DNA of 64,000 nt from Haloplanus aerogenes (lineage in GTDB: Archaea; Halobacteriota; Halobacteria; Halobacteriales; Haloferacaceae), in NCBI RefSeq assembly GCF_003856835.1, contig NZ_CP034145.1, positions 1,178,001 to 1,242,000 of the forward strand, written 5' to 3'. The notes under the pieces are model-generated. The model was not told the origin of the DNA and searched no databases. It saw only the letters and a list, made by a program, of their open reading frames with translations. Below, one piece after another: positions 9,616 to 17,908 of this stretch. The position numbers and the translations under genes were made by a program. Numbering within the stretch: the stretch's first letter is position 1; every line of letters starts with the position of its first letter.

Positions 9616-9652
9616 CGGCGATACACCTTTAACCATCCCGACACAGGTTGGC

Positions 9653-10066
9653 ATGGAGGTTTACACTGTGGAGATCTCAGATAACCTGTTGTGTCTGTTC
9701 AGCGCGCGTGTGCGGTCGGAGGACGGATCGTACGTGATCGAGGTACCCCAGCGAGAGATCGAGACGGGGTCGGTCGATCCCGACGAAACGTACCGGGTCG
9801 CACTCATCTCCCGGGAGCGGGCGGAGACGGAGGAGACGGTCGAGTCCGAGACGCCCACGTCCGAGCCTCAGCCACCCGTCGAGGTCGGTGAGATTCGGTA
9901 CGTCGAGATCGAAGATATCGGCAAACAGGGCGACGGCATCGCCCGCGTCGAGCGCGGCTACGTCATCATCGTCCCCGGCGCCGAAATCGGCGAGCGCGTC
10001 AAAATCGAGATTACCGAAGTCAAATCCAACTTCGCGGTCGGTGAGATCATCGACGAAGACTTCTGA
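9653..10066 (+). CDS. TRAM-domain protein
   Basis: A 137-residue protein. The C-terminal ~65 residues are a TRAM domain (YVEIEDIGKQGDGIARVERG, then PGAEIGERVKIEI), a small beta-barrel that binds RNA. The N-terminal half is a separate short domain of unknown role. In archaea, stand-alone TRAM proteins act as RNA chaperones; that role here is inference. A TATA-like CCTTTAACC lies about 25 bp upstream of the ATG, giving it its own promoter. Confidence 0.88.
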   Translation: MEVYTVEISDNLLCLFSARVRSEDGSYVIEVPQREIETGSVDPDETYRVALISRERAETEETVESETPTSEPQPPVEVGEIRYVEIEDIGKQGDGIARVERGYVIIVPGAEIGERVKIEITEVKSNFAVGEIIDEDF

Positions 10067-10128
10067 CGACGCGTGCCGTTCCGTCCTCCCGCCCAAGACC
10101 TATGCCGACGGGTACGTGAACACCCGCT

Positions 10129-11058
10129 ATGCGCCGCCGTGCCCTCCTCTCCCTCGGCCTGACGGCCGCGACGGCTGGCTGTCTCGGCCCAGCGTTCGGA
10201 TTCGGTAGCGACTGCCCTCGTGGTGCCTCGCTCCGCTTGCGCCCCACGACCGACGCGGACACCGCCGAGGGTGCCAGTGATCGGATCGACACGCTCTCCC
10301 CGCCCGAACGCGAGGCTATCGCGGCCGCCCTCGACGGCGACGAACCGACGATGTGGCTGCCGGAGTCGGCCTCTGAGCCGTTCACCAGTTCGACGTACTT
10401 CGCCAGCGACGGGACGTACTACGCCGTCGAGACACCGCTCGTCACGACCGTCGATCGCATCGGCTATGGGGTCAAACTCGACGCCGGCCCCGACGTGGAC
10501 ACGAGCGGTCGTGCCGTCGCCTTCGACGACCTGCGGGAAATCGACCGTCTGGCGCTGTTCGCGCTCCTCGGCTACCCGAACAGTCGCGAGATGGAGAAGT
10601 TCGAACGCGCCCGCGCCATCAGCATCGGCGGCACGCTCGTCTTCCCCGACGACGAGACGCAGGCTCGCTCCGAACTCGCCCCGGACCCGGCCTACGACGT
10701 GATCCGGATCGGTGCACACGACTTCCGGTTCCAGCTCGTCGAGACGCGGGACGCGGTGGTCGAAACCCGTCGAGTCGACGTGGAGAGCGTCGCCACGTCC
10801 GCGAGCGAACTCGCCGCCATCGTCTACGACCGCTACGGGATCGACCTCGACGAGCGTGTCCTCTCCGCCGAGCAACGCGAGATCATCGAGACGGCCATCG
10901 ACGAGGGCTACGACGAGTGCGCGCCGTACACCGACGCCTACGCGGACCTGCAGTCGATGCTCGGGGGCACCGACTTCGACGACGACGGCGAACGCGTCGA
11001 CTACGCCAACTACCGGGACCGCTGGTACTTCGTCCAGCTCTCGGAGTACGTCGCCTAG
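10129..11058 (+). CDS. Putative Tat-exported lipoprotein, function unknown
   Basis: A 309-residue protein with an N-terminal MRRRALLSLGLTAATAGC. The twin arginines, hydrophobic stretch and lipobox-like TAGC indicate Tat export and lipid attachment at Cys18, as is common for haloarchaeal lipoproteins. The mature part is acidic with no recognised domain. Repeated tyrosines near the end (residues ~265-300) include YDECAPYTDAYADL. It is convergent with the radical SAM gene, overlapping by 4 bp at the stops. I do not recognise the family. Confidence 0.75.
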   Translation: MRRRALLSLGLTAATAGCLGPAFGFGSDCPRGASLRLRPTTDADTAEGASDRIDTLSPPEREAIAAALDGDEPTMWLPESASEPFTSSTYFASDGTYYAVETPLVTTVDRIGYGVKLDAGPDVDTSGRAVAFDDLREIDRLALFALLGYPNSREMEKFERARAISIGGTLVFPDDETQARSELAPDPAYDVIRIGAHDFRFQLVETRDAVVETRRVDVESVATSASELAAIVYDRYGIDLDERVLSAEQREIIETAIDEGYDECAPYTDAYADLQSMLGGTDFDDDGERVDYANYRDRWYFVQLSEYVA

Positions 11059-12776
11059 TCGGCCGACCCCATCGACTCGACCGCCGCGAACCGGGACAGA
11101 TCGGCGTCGACCTCCACCTCACCCAGTGAGGTGTAGGGCCGATTCACGACGATGTCGCCGGCCGTCGACCGGCCCACGCCCGGGAGCGTGGTGAGTTCGT
11201 CCATCGACGCCGCGTTCAGGTCGAGTGGGTGCGGGACGCCCGTCACCGAGCGATAGCCGTGATCGACGATCGCCACGTCCATCGTGGTTCCCAGTTCTCG
11301 TTTGCCGGGCACGGCGACCAGTAGGGGGTACGTTCCTAGCTGTCGGCCGAAGGTCTTCCCGCCCTCGTGGTACTCCAGATGCACGTTCGGTAGCACGGTC
11401 CCCGGCGGGGCGACCCGGCGGAGCATCGGCTGGTCGATTTCCTCGCGCACCTCGCGTTTGTACCGCTTGAACTGCTTCTTGTGGTCGCGGGCGATGTCGG
11501 CGCCGGTGTCGCTCATCTCCGTCCCCGCGAAGGCCATCACCTGCCGGATGTTGATCCGGCGGAGCATCAGCCCCTCGTCGTACACGCGCTGGAGGAAGCG
11601 CTTGTTGTGGTCGAACGTCTCCTCGCGCTCTCCGGCGAGGCCGTGGACGAGGTTGATGCCGGGGAGGAGTTTCGGGAGGCGGTTCGCGGCACCGTCGCCG
11701 GTCGTCGGGGCGTCGGCCGGATCGTCGCCCGGCCGCCACCCCGCCTCCTCGTTGACGACGCGCACCGCTTCCAGACACTCGTCGGCCGTGACGAGCAGGT
11801 TGTTCTCCTCCTGCACGACCGGGTCGGCGGATTCGAGGCCGAAGGCGGCGGTGTCGCCCGCCGTGTTGTGTTCGGCGATGATCCGGATGGCCTCGCGGGA
11901 TTTCTCCGGATAGTCGACGATGGTGACGGGGTTCATGTTGTCGAGGTGGAACGTCCCCAGATCGGGCGCCACCTCGCGGATGCCGCCGTACAGGCGGCGG
12001 AGGGCGTCCGGGTTGGGTGCCTCGCCGTCGCCGCCGAAGGCGAGGATGTCGGCCTGTCGGCCCAGCCGGAAGTGACGAACGCCCCGGTCGTAGAGTGCCT
12101 CGACTTCGCGGACGACCGACTCGGCCGAGCGGAAAGCCGGGTTGCCGTACAGCGGTTCGGTGCAGAACGAACACCGGTAGGCACAGCCCCGCGAGGTTTC
12201 GAGTTCGGCGATCAGGTAGTCGGGGTGGTTGGGGTGGTCCTCGACGATGAAGGCGCCTTTCGCGGCCCAGCGGTCGAGTTCCTCGTTGTCGCGCATGCGG
12301 TCGCCGAACCCCTCCAAGCCACTCGCTACGAGGTCGTGGGCCGCCGCCTCCACGTCCCCCTTGGCCACGAAGTCGTAATCGAGGTCCTTGCGCTCCATGT
12401 CCTGCGCGCCAGCGTTCTCCTCGCCGACGCCGAAGCGGACGGGGCCGCCCATGAGCGTCGTGCCGTCCGCGGTCCACGCCAACTCCCGCACCTCGTCGGG
12501 TTCGGCGGGCGTGCCGCCCACGTACTTTCCGGGGACGGTCATGCCGCCGAGGTAGATCAGGAGGTCGGGGTCGGCCACGTCGCCCCACTTCGACCGGTCG
12601 TCGCGGAGTTCGTCGATGGTGTGATACGCGATCCGCGACTCGGCAACGCCGGCGTCGACCAGTGCGCCGGCGGTGAAGCGAGGGTACGTCGAGACGTACG
12701 GCGGGACCCCGAAGTGTGCGGGTTCGTCGACGTAGCCGTCGACGATGGTAACCGTGAGATCGGCGGGGTCGTTCAT
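11055..12776 (-). CDS. Radical SAM protein with C-terminal helix-hairpin-helix (COG1031 type)
   Basis: A 573-residue protein. The N-terminal ~180 residues resemble a B12-binding-like region. The radical SAM cluster is CAYRCSFC (Cys198, Cys202, Cys205), which binds the [4Fe-4S] cluster that cleaves SAM. A TRAM/OB-like region follows, and the last ~70 residues hold a helix-hairpin-helix (DLNAASMDELTTLPGVG) typical of nucleic-acid binding. This order matches the archaeal COG1031 group, which has no settled function; a nucleic-acid modification role is inference. The upstream gap changes sharply to AT-rich DNA. Confidence 0.88.
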   Translation of the reverse strand: MNDPADLTVTIVDGYVDEPAHFGVPPYVSTYPRFTAGALVDAGVAESRIAYHTIDELRDDRSKWGDVADPDLLIYLGGMTVPGKYVGGTPAEPDEVRELAWTADGTTLMGGPVRFGVGEENAGAQDMERKDLDYDFVAKGDVEAAAHDLVASGLEGFGDRMRDNEELDRWAAKGAFIVEDHPNHPDYLIAELETSRGCAYRCSFCTEPLYGNPAFRSAESVVREVEALYDRGVRHFRLGRQADILAFGGDGEAPNPDALRRLYGGIREVAPDLGTFHLDNMNPVTIVDYPEKSREAIRIIAEHNTAGDTAAFGLESADPVVQEENNLLVTADECLEAVRVVNEEAGWRPGDDPADAPTTGDGAANRLPKLLPGINLVHGLAGEREETFDHNKRFLQRVYDEGLMLRRINIRQVMAFAGTEMSDTGADIARDHKKQFKRYKREVREEIDQPMLRRVAPPGTVLPNVHLEYHEGGKTFGRQLGTYPLLVAVPGKRELGTTMDVAIVDHGYRSVTGVPHPLDLNAASMDELTTLPGVGRSTAGDIVVNRPYTSLGEVEVDADLSRFAAVESMGSAD

Positions 12777-12943
12777 ACGCCTGCGTTCGCGGTCGACGCG
12801 TAAAACCGTGTCCGTACCCCAGCCAAAAAGAATTAAATATCAGCTTAGGAATACTGTATTCGATAATCCTCTCTCCCCTGACTGGCTTATGATTTTGAGA
12901 TGTGCGAGTTAAGATCTAATTAGTGTCAAATAAAGGTGATATG

Positions 12944-14539
12944 TCAGATGAATTTCGGCGCTTCTGAAGCAAATAAGGAAAAAAATTGTAATAGTGAAGA
13001 CAAATTGGCAGCATTATTTATTTCCCTGTCATATTTATCTAATATTCCACTAGAGGTACCTCCGAGTTCTTTCACCTTATCTAGGAAACCCACCGGTTCT
13101 TCTGACGAATTTTCAACTGCTTTGATTTTTCTCATCAATTCCTCCTTGTCTTCGTCGGGTAGTTCTGAGTCTTCAATTGAGTCGCGTAGAATTTGGACAT
13201 TATCCAAAATGACTGGCCTAATTTGGTTGACAAATTTAGCACTCGCCTTAGCCATTGAGGTTGCTTCAACTACGTTTTCTATTTCGATACTAGTCCCCTC
13301 TCCAATACCGAGCATCTCTTTTCGAAGTTTTTCGTGCTCATTTTTTAATTCGTTTAATTCTTCGTATTTTCTTTTTGATTCTTTAGCAGTTCTAATCAAT
13401 TCTGGAATCGTTTCACGGGCATAATTTCGCATCATATCGCCATAATCCGGGAACACCGAAATATCCGCTTCAGAAATATTATCCGCAGCATTTTCCAATT
13501 TTAGTTTAGCCTCTTCAAACTTGTCGATAGCTTTATTAAATTCATCGTTGCGCAGATGAATTTTGCCAGTAGAGACGATTTGCCTCGAATAGGCATAATT
13601 TTCTAAACTTCTAATAAGATTTTTATAAGATTTCTTAATATCTTGTCCAATAAGTTCTTTATCATCATTATCAAACATATGCTGCATGTTATCTTCTATC
13701 TTTTTCGCTCTCTCTATTGCTTTATCAAATTCGTCAACGGCAAGTGAATCATTCGTGTTCTTTGAATAATAGATTCCTTGCGCGAGATAATGGTAAAATT
13801 TTGCAAGTTCAAAAAAGAATTTGTCGTCGTAGCTGCCGATATCCCGATCTCCCTCAGGAAACATTGCATATGCCTTGCTAAAATGATTCGCAGCATCAGC
13901 TGCATCTCGTTTCTTTAAATTATCGATTCCCAATGCTATTTGTTTCCAACCCATCAACAAATTTTGCTCGTCGTCGTCGCAAAGTTGGGTCTGTTTTTCA
14001 CAAGAGTCTATTGCGTTCTCGATTTGCTTGACTGCTTGTTCAGTAGCTCCTCTGGCTAAACTAAGTTCTCCTTTTTGCATAAATTTTAATTTCTCCGATT
14101 CTAACGCAAATTCTTCCAATATATCTTTCTTTTCTTCAACAAAACCTTCTATATTATCTACGTCTTCTAATACTTGATTGATATGGAGATCTTTGTTAGA
14201 ATCTCCTGTTGATATTACATCAAGCAACTCATTAATGTGTGCTAGTGAGTCTCTATAGAATTCTTCCGCATCAGATAATGCTTCTGCTGCTTGGTTAGGT
14301 TCCAATTGTGCCGCTAATCTTGATCCAAGTGAAAGTAATAAATCTGCCTGCTTTTCCAGTGCTTTTGAACAAATAAGCATATCGTACGTGTTTCTCTCTC
14401 CAGAATCTGATAAAATATCTTCAACTTTCTGACCGTGTATTAGAACATATTTTTTTAATTCTTCTGGTGGGAGAGTCATATACTCCGACAGTTCCATACT
14501 AGTGATCTCACTCAAATTCGCAGGTAGCTCTTCGGTCAT
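12944..14539 (-). CDS. AT-rich orphan, large helical TPR-like protein
   Basis: A 531-residue protein that I do not recognise. Its DNA is strikingly AT-rich (many AAA, AAT, TTT codons) against a GC-rich genome, which indicates recent transfer. The ATG at 14539 is chosen because the 66 residues that could precede it run into a terminal-repeat element. The protein is almost all helical. At least four hairpins look like TPR units (about residues 156-183, 196-230, 248-284 and 314-351, for example ANHFSKAYAMFPEG and NKAIDKFEEAKLKLENA). A coiled-coil stretch follows (385-412) and the tail is hydrophobic (505-531). There is no signal peptide or enzymatic motif. It is a single gene, with no partner on either side. 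Confidence 0.8.
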   Translation of the reverse strand: MTEELPANLSEITSMELSEYMTLPPEELKKYVLIHGQKVEDILSDSGERNTYDMLICSKALEKQADLLLSLGSRLAAQLEPNQAAEALSDAEEFYRDSLAHINELLDVISTGDSNKDLHINQVLEDVDNIEGFVEEKKDILEEFALESEKLKFMQKGELSLARGATEQAVKQIENAIDSCEKQTQLCDDDEQNLLMGWKQIALGIDNLKKRDAADAANHFSKAYAMFPEGDRDIGSYDDKFFFELAKFYHYLAQGIYYSKNTNDSLAVDEFDKAIERAKKIEDNMQHMFDNDDKELIGQDIKKSYKNLIRSLENYAYSRQIVSTGKIHLRNDEFNKAIDKFEEAKLKLENAADNISEADISVFPDYGDMMRNYARETIPELIRTAKESKRKYEELNELKNEHEKLRKEMLGIGEGTSIEIENVVEATSMAKASAKFVNQIRPVILDNVQILRDSIEDSELPDEDKEELMRKIKAVENSSEEPVGFLDKVKELGGTSSGILDKYDREINNAANLSSLLQFFSLFASEAPKFI

Positions 14540-14589
14540 ATGACGTGATATGTGCCCTACACTAATGGTTTTTCTGTAGGTCAACACGG

Positions 14590-14812
14590 TAGTGTTTAGA
14601 CAAGCCAGCGAAACTGAGACCACCTTGAAAGCCCCGCCCGGCGGCGGCCGATTGGCCTGCCGAAGCGGGCAGGACTGAAAGGGGTCGGTGTCTCGGCGTG
14701 CCCGGACGTTCACGAGAGCTCCGCTCTCGTGAGCCAACCAGAAGCCTCCGGGGTCTGGGGACGCCGGGGGATTTCGAGGTGTTCTCAGTTTCGCTGGCTT
14801 CTCTGAACACTA
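14590..14812. mobile_element. 223-bp element with 41-bp terminal inverted repeats (MITE-like)
   Basis: The left end (14590-14630) and the reverse complement of the right end (14772-14812) match at 37 of 41 positions; the central CAGCGAAACTGAGA is identical. Inside are two hairpins: CCTGCC/GGCAGG (14656-14673) and a perfect 10-bp stem with a 3-nt loop (14710-14732). It encodes no transposase, so it is either a miniature inverted-repeat element or a structured RNA. A clear target duplication is not seen; CACG occurs near both edges but is offset by one base. It stands between the AT-rich orphan gene and core genes. Confidence 0.65.
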
Positions 14813-14863
14813 CACGTCACCGCCTCCACGCCACTTATGCCGGTCGCAGCACTATCCTCGACT

Positions 14864-15022
14864 ATGCCCGCGACGAAGGAGATCAAATGCACGAGCCCCG
14901 ACTGTGAACTCGACATGTTCGAGAACCACTACACGTACGATATCGCCGACGACCACACGGTCGGCGACCTCTCCTGTCCGCTCTGTGGCGGGACCGACTG
15001 TCTCGAAGAGATCGAACTATGA
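14864..15022 (+). CDS. Small zinc-binding protein
   Basis: A 52-residue protein with two metal-binding pairs: Cys in KCTSPDCEL near the N-terminus and CPLCGGTDC near the C-terminus. It is very acidic and belongs to the class of haloarchaeal zinc micro-proteins. The ATG at 14864 is preferred to an in-frame one at 14837, because the conserved-looking part starts at MPATKEIKC. The stop overlaps the Hsp20 start (ATGA), so the two are translationally coupled, which may link it to protein quality control. Confidence 0.8.
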   Translation: MPATKEIKCTSPDCELDMFENHYTYDIADDHTVGDLSCPLCGGTDCLEEIEL

Positions 15023-15471
15023 CCGACTTCAAGGAGTTCGGCAAGTCGGCGGCCAACGCGGTACTGGAGCGGGTCGGCCGCGGTGTCGGCAAGGTGCAGG
15101 AGCGCAAACCCCTCCCGTACGACGTACTCGAATCCGACGACGCGTATCTCGTCGTCTTCGACGCGCCGGGCGTCACCCGAAGCGACGTGCAGGTGCGCTA
15201 CGTCGAGGGCGAGGTGCAGGTGCGACTCGACCGCTTCCGCGACTTCCACGAGGGCTTCGAGATGCGGTTCCCGGGTCGCGGGCTCTCGCTCGACGGCCGC
15301 GCGCGCCTCCCGCCGGACGCCGACGTGGACGCTGGCGAGGCGTCGGCCACCCTGAGCGACAACGGGACGCTCCGAATCGAGGTGCCGAAGCGGGCGGGCG
15401 GAACGGACGTCGAGGTGCGCGAGGAAGAGCCGGCAGCCGAAACCGAGGACGAACCGGACGAGTCGGAGTAG
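15019..15471 (+). CDS. Hsp20/alpha-crystallin family small heat-shock protein
   Basis: A 150-residue protein with a central alpha-crystallin beta-sandwich: DAYLVVFDAPGVTRSDVQVR, the strand and loop region around FEMRFPGRG, RLPPDADVDAGEASATLSDNG, and a final LRIEVPKR. The tail is acidic (EEPAAETEDEPDESE). It would act as an ATP-independent chaperone in the cytoplasm. GvpH-type gas-vesicle proteins have similar folds, but no gas-vesicle genes are nearby. It is coupled to the upstream zinc protein by a 4-bp overlap. Confidence 0.85.
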   Translation: MTDFKEFGKSAANAVLERVGRGVGKVQERKPLPYDVLESDDAYLVVFDAPGVTRSDVQVRYVEGEVQVRLDRFRDFHEGFEMRFPGRGLSLDGRARLPPDADVDAGEASATLSDNGTLRIEVPKRAGGTDVEVREEEPAAETEDEPDESE

Positions 15472-15510
15472 TCGGACGGGCACGTCGTCCGGGAACGTAC
15501 TGAGCGACTA

Positions 15511-16116
15511 TTAAACAGGGAAATCGGCGTCCGGATCGACTACCCGATCCACTTCTGGCGGCATCTCCCAGTCGGTCGTGAGTTCGAGCAACTGGACGAG
15601 CATCCGCCCGGTCGCGCCCCAGACGGTGTAGCCGCCGACGCGGAAGAAGTGGAGTCTGATCTCGCCGTAGTAGTGGTGATCGCGGCGTTCGGATTCGTAG
15701 TTGTCGAGGTCGGTCAACTCCTCGACCGGGAGCATGGCTATTTCGGCCACCTCGCGCTCGTCGGGGACGTACTCGCGGTCGGGGACGCGCGAGACGAAGG
15801 GCCGGACGCTGTAGTCACTGACCGTCGGGATGTCGTCGAGGCGGCCGACGATGTCGATTTCCTCCGGTCGCAGCCCGATTTCCTCGTCGGCCTCGCGTCG
15901 TGCCGTCGCCTCCAGATCCCCGTCGCTGGGTTCGCGGCCGCCGCCCGGGAAACTCATCTGTCCCGGGTGCTGGCCGAGGTGGTCCGCGCGCTTCGTAAAG
16001 AGGAGGGCGTCGCCATCGCCACGGTCGACGACGGGCGCGACGACCGCCGCTTCGCGCTCGGCGTCGTCGATGCTCCGTGGCGTGTGGCGCGCGACCGCCG
16101 ACAGATCCATGCGCAT
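15511..16116 (-). CDS. NUDIX hydrolase, CoA pyrophosphatase-like
   Basis: A 201-residue Nudix protein. The Nudix box reads GGGREPSDGDLEATARREADEEIGL, and the segment just before it, GQHPGQMSFPGG, is typical of the CoA pyrophosphatase (NUDT7/UPF0035) subgroup. Such enzymes cleave CoA or related dinucleotide diphosphates; specificity is inferred from subgroup signature only. The start could be either Met1 or Met3. It lies downstream of the glycosyltransferase gene pair on the same strand, 61 bp away. Confidence 0.88.
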   Translation of the reverse strand: MRMDLSAVARHTPRSIDDAEREAAVVAPVVDRGDGDALLFTKRADHLGQHPGQMSFPGGGREPSDGDLEATARREADEEIGLRPEEIDIVGRLDDIPTVSDYSVRPFVSRVPDREYVPDEREVAEIAMLPVEELTDLDNYESERRDHHYYGEIRLHFFRVGGYTVWGATGRMLVQLLELTTDWEMPPEVDRVVDPDADFPV

Positions 16117-16177
16117 GTGTGATTGGGTGCCCCGATACGGGGCGGACGTTACCCCACCTACGAGCCGGGGGGTGGTT

Positions 16178-16660
16178 TCAGTTGCGGTTTTCGAGCGCGT
16201 CGTCGAGTCGTCCCCGAACGTCGCTCACGTCCGTCGCGCCCCACGTTTCGAGATCGTAGCTCACGTCGAGTAGGTGCTCGATCCGGTCGGTGTCGTCGGC
16301 GTCGACGGCCCGAGCGGCGTCGGCGCGCAGGCGACGCTCCGTCGCCTCGACGACACCCTCGTCGTCGACGTCGCGGTTCGGGGCGTCCATGATGTGCGGG
16401 AGGTCATCGGCGCCGTCGGGGAGGGTCGGGAACGCCACCGGGCCCGGCGCGAGGAGCGTCTCGTCGTCGCGCTCGACGGCGACGAGGTAGTAATCGTCGA
16501 TAGCGGCGTCGACGGCGGCGTCGATAGCGTCCTCGTCGACCTCCTCGCCACGTTTGAACGCGAGTTCGCCGAGCGCCGCTTCGAGTTCGGCGCGGGTCAG
16601 TGCGCCGAAGAGGTCGACGACGCCCGCGAGTTCGTCGCCGGTTGCGGTGGGGATGCTCAT
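16178..16660 (-). CDS. Conserved haloarchaeal hypothetical protein
   Basis: A 160-residue acidic protein that I do not recognise. The start MSIPTATGDELAG at 16660 overlaps the stop of the GT81-like gene (ATGA), so the two are coupled; an apparent longer frame upstream is an out-of-frame shadow of that gene. It is mostly helical, with LTRAELEAALGELAFKRGE near residues 21-39 resembling a small helix-turn-helix-like segment. No metal or catalytic motif is visible. Confidence 0.8.
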   Translation of the reverse strand: MSIPTATGDELAGVVDLFGALTRAELEAALGELAFKRGEEVDEDAIDAAVDAAIDDYYLVAVERDDETLLAPGPVAFPTLPDGADDLPHIMDAPNRDVDDEGVVEATERRLRADAARAVDADDTDRIEHLLDVSYDLETWGATDVSDVRGRLDDALENRN

Positions 16661-17748
16661 CGGGCCGCCTCCAGATCCTCGGCGGCGGCCGCCGCGATGC
16701 GCGCCGGCGAGAGCGGCGCGTCGGTCCACGGCGGCAGCCGTCGGTCCGTCCCCGGCGGTTCGATGGCGTCGACGTACGCCTCGATCTGGTCGAGTTCGTC
16801 CCCGCGGTCGTACGTGAGTCCGTTGAATCCGGCGTCGAGTTCGTAGCTCCGAACGAGCGAACGCGCCGCCGCCTGGTATCGGTCGGGAAGCGTGTCGTAG
16901 TCCGGGTCGACGCCACCCTCCTCGACGACCCGGAACAGCGCCGAGCCGACGTGCCGGCTCATATCGGAGAGGCCGGTCGGCCCGTTCACCGACCGGTGGT
17001 CGTGTTCGTACGTCCCCAGATCGACCTGTGCGCTCCCGTCGAAGCCGGCGTCGTCGAAGGCGTCGCCGAGGGTCCCGATCTCCAGTCCCCAGGAGCGTTG
17101 CGGGCGGAACTGCTCGGCTAGCGTCGTCGTCGCCGCGAACTCGCCGGCGAGCGCGTAGCGGAACGACTCCAGATAGCGGAGGATGGACGCGTCCCCCCGC
17201 TCGCTCAGTGCACGAACCAGCGGGACGAAAAACAGCCGGAACAGGCGACCGTAGAGACGGTCGTTTTCCACCCGGGCGTAGTACCCCTTCGAGAAGTCGT
17301 AGCCGTGGGCGAGGGGGTAGAGGAGACGCGGCACGTCGGCACGGGAGTAGGTCTTGGTGTCGGCGTCGTGGACGACGACGTACTCCCGGTCGAGTGCCTG
17401 CCCGAGGCCGAGCCACACGTCGCGGCCCTTCCCGAACTCGCCGTCGAGTCCGTGGTCGTCGAGGAGGGCCTCCAGGCGAGGCCCGTTACACCAGAGGACG
17501 GTCAATGAGAGATCGAAGTCGTCGAGCCAGTCGTAGAAGGGGCCGACGCGCTCGGGGGCGGCCCGGAGCGGGACGACGACCTCGCCCGGATCGACGCGTT
17601 CGAGTTCCGAGAGGACGCGATCCGGCGCCAGCCCGGCGTACTCCCGTTCGGTCATGGGGACGACGACCGCCGCCCGGTCGATCGGCGCCGTCGGCGTCGG
17701 ATCGGTCAGATCGTGGAGCGTCGTCACGCGTTCCTGGACGTACTCCAT
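16657..17748 (-). CDS. GT81-like glycosyltransferase (glucosyl/mannosyl-3-phosphoglycerate synthase family)
   Basis: A 363-residue GT-A-fold enzyme. The DxD metal motif is VVHDADTKTY, and the downstream SWGLEIGTL region is characteristic of glucosyl-3-phosphoglycerate synthases. These transfer a sugar from a nucleotide sugar to 3-phosphoglycerate in the synthesis of the compatible solute glucosyl- or mannosylglycerate. No cognate phosphatase gene is adjacent, so the product and physiological role are inferred. The ATG at 17748 is chosen; the codon before it is GTG. Confidence 0.8.
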   Translation of the reverse strand: MEYVQERVTTLHDLTDPTPTAPIDRAAVVVPMTEREYAGLAPDRVLSELERVDPGEVVVPLRAAPERVGPFYDWLDDFDLSLTVLWCNGPRLEALLDDHGLDGEFGKGRDVWLGLGQALDREYVVVHDADTKTYSRADVPRLLYPLAHGYDFSKGYYARVENDRLYGRLFRLFFVPLVRALSERGDASILRYLESFRYALAGEFAATTTLAEQFRPQRSWGLEIGTLGDAFDDAGFDGSAQVDLGTYEHDHRSVNGPTGLSDMSRHVGSALFRVVEEGGVDPDYDTLPDRYQAAARSLVRSYELDAGFNGLTYDRGDELDQIEAYVDAIEPPGTDRRLPPWTDAPLSPARIAAAAAEDLEAAR

Positions 17749-17801
17749 CACGTTTCCCTGTGTACGGGGAGGACAAAAGCCCGAGGATGCCGAGGTGGTC
17801 T

Positions 17802-17864
17802 ACGGATCGTCGTAACTGGGTACCGGTGGTCGGCGACTGCCGGAACTGACTTACGACGCTCCGT
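17802..17864. repeat. Palindromic repeat C, long hairpin between divergent genes
   Basis: Imperfect 25-bp arms (17802-17826 and 17840-17864) flank a 13-nt loop. The left arm contains CGTCGTAACTGG and the right arm GGAACTGACTTACGACG. The right arm nearly repeats that of element B (GGAACTGACTTACAACG). It lies between a minus-strand glycosyltransferase start and a plus-strand zinc-protein promoter, so here it is not a simple terminator. Confidence 0.65.
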
Positions 17865-17876
17865 ATCGGCCGGTCC

Positions 17877-17887
17877 GTTTTTTAAAC
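17877..17887 (+). promoter_or_regulatory. TATA box for the HVO_0758-type zinc protein gene
   Basis: GTTTTTTAAAC is centred about 27 bp upstream of the ATG at 17909, consistent with a leaderless transcript. It begins 12 bp after repeat C. Confidence 0.6.
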
Positions 17888-17908
17888 AGGGACGCCCAAG
17901 GTTGGGGT

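Noticed and set aside
12936-13424. Plus-strand 162-codon frame opposite the AT-rich orphan
   Set aside because: Ser/Phe-rich antisense reading of a confidently coding helical gene.
14562-14907. Short frames within the terminal-repeat element on both strands
   Set aside because: They are products of the inverted-repeat structure, with no conserved domain and no RBS or promoter.
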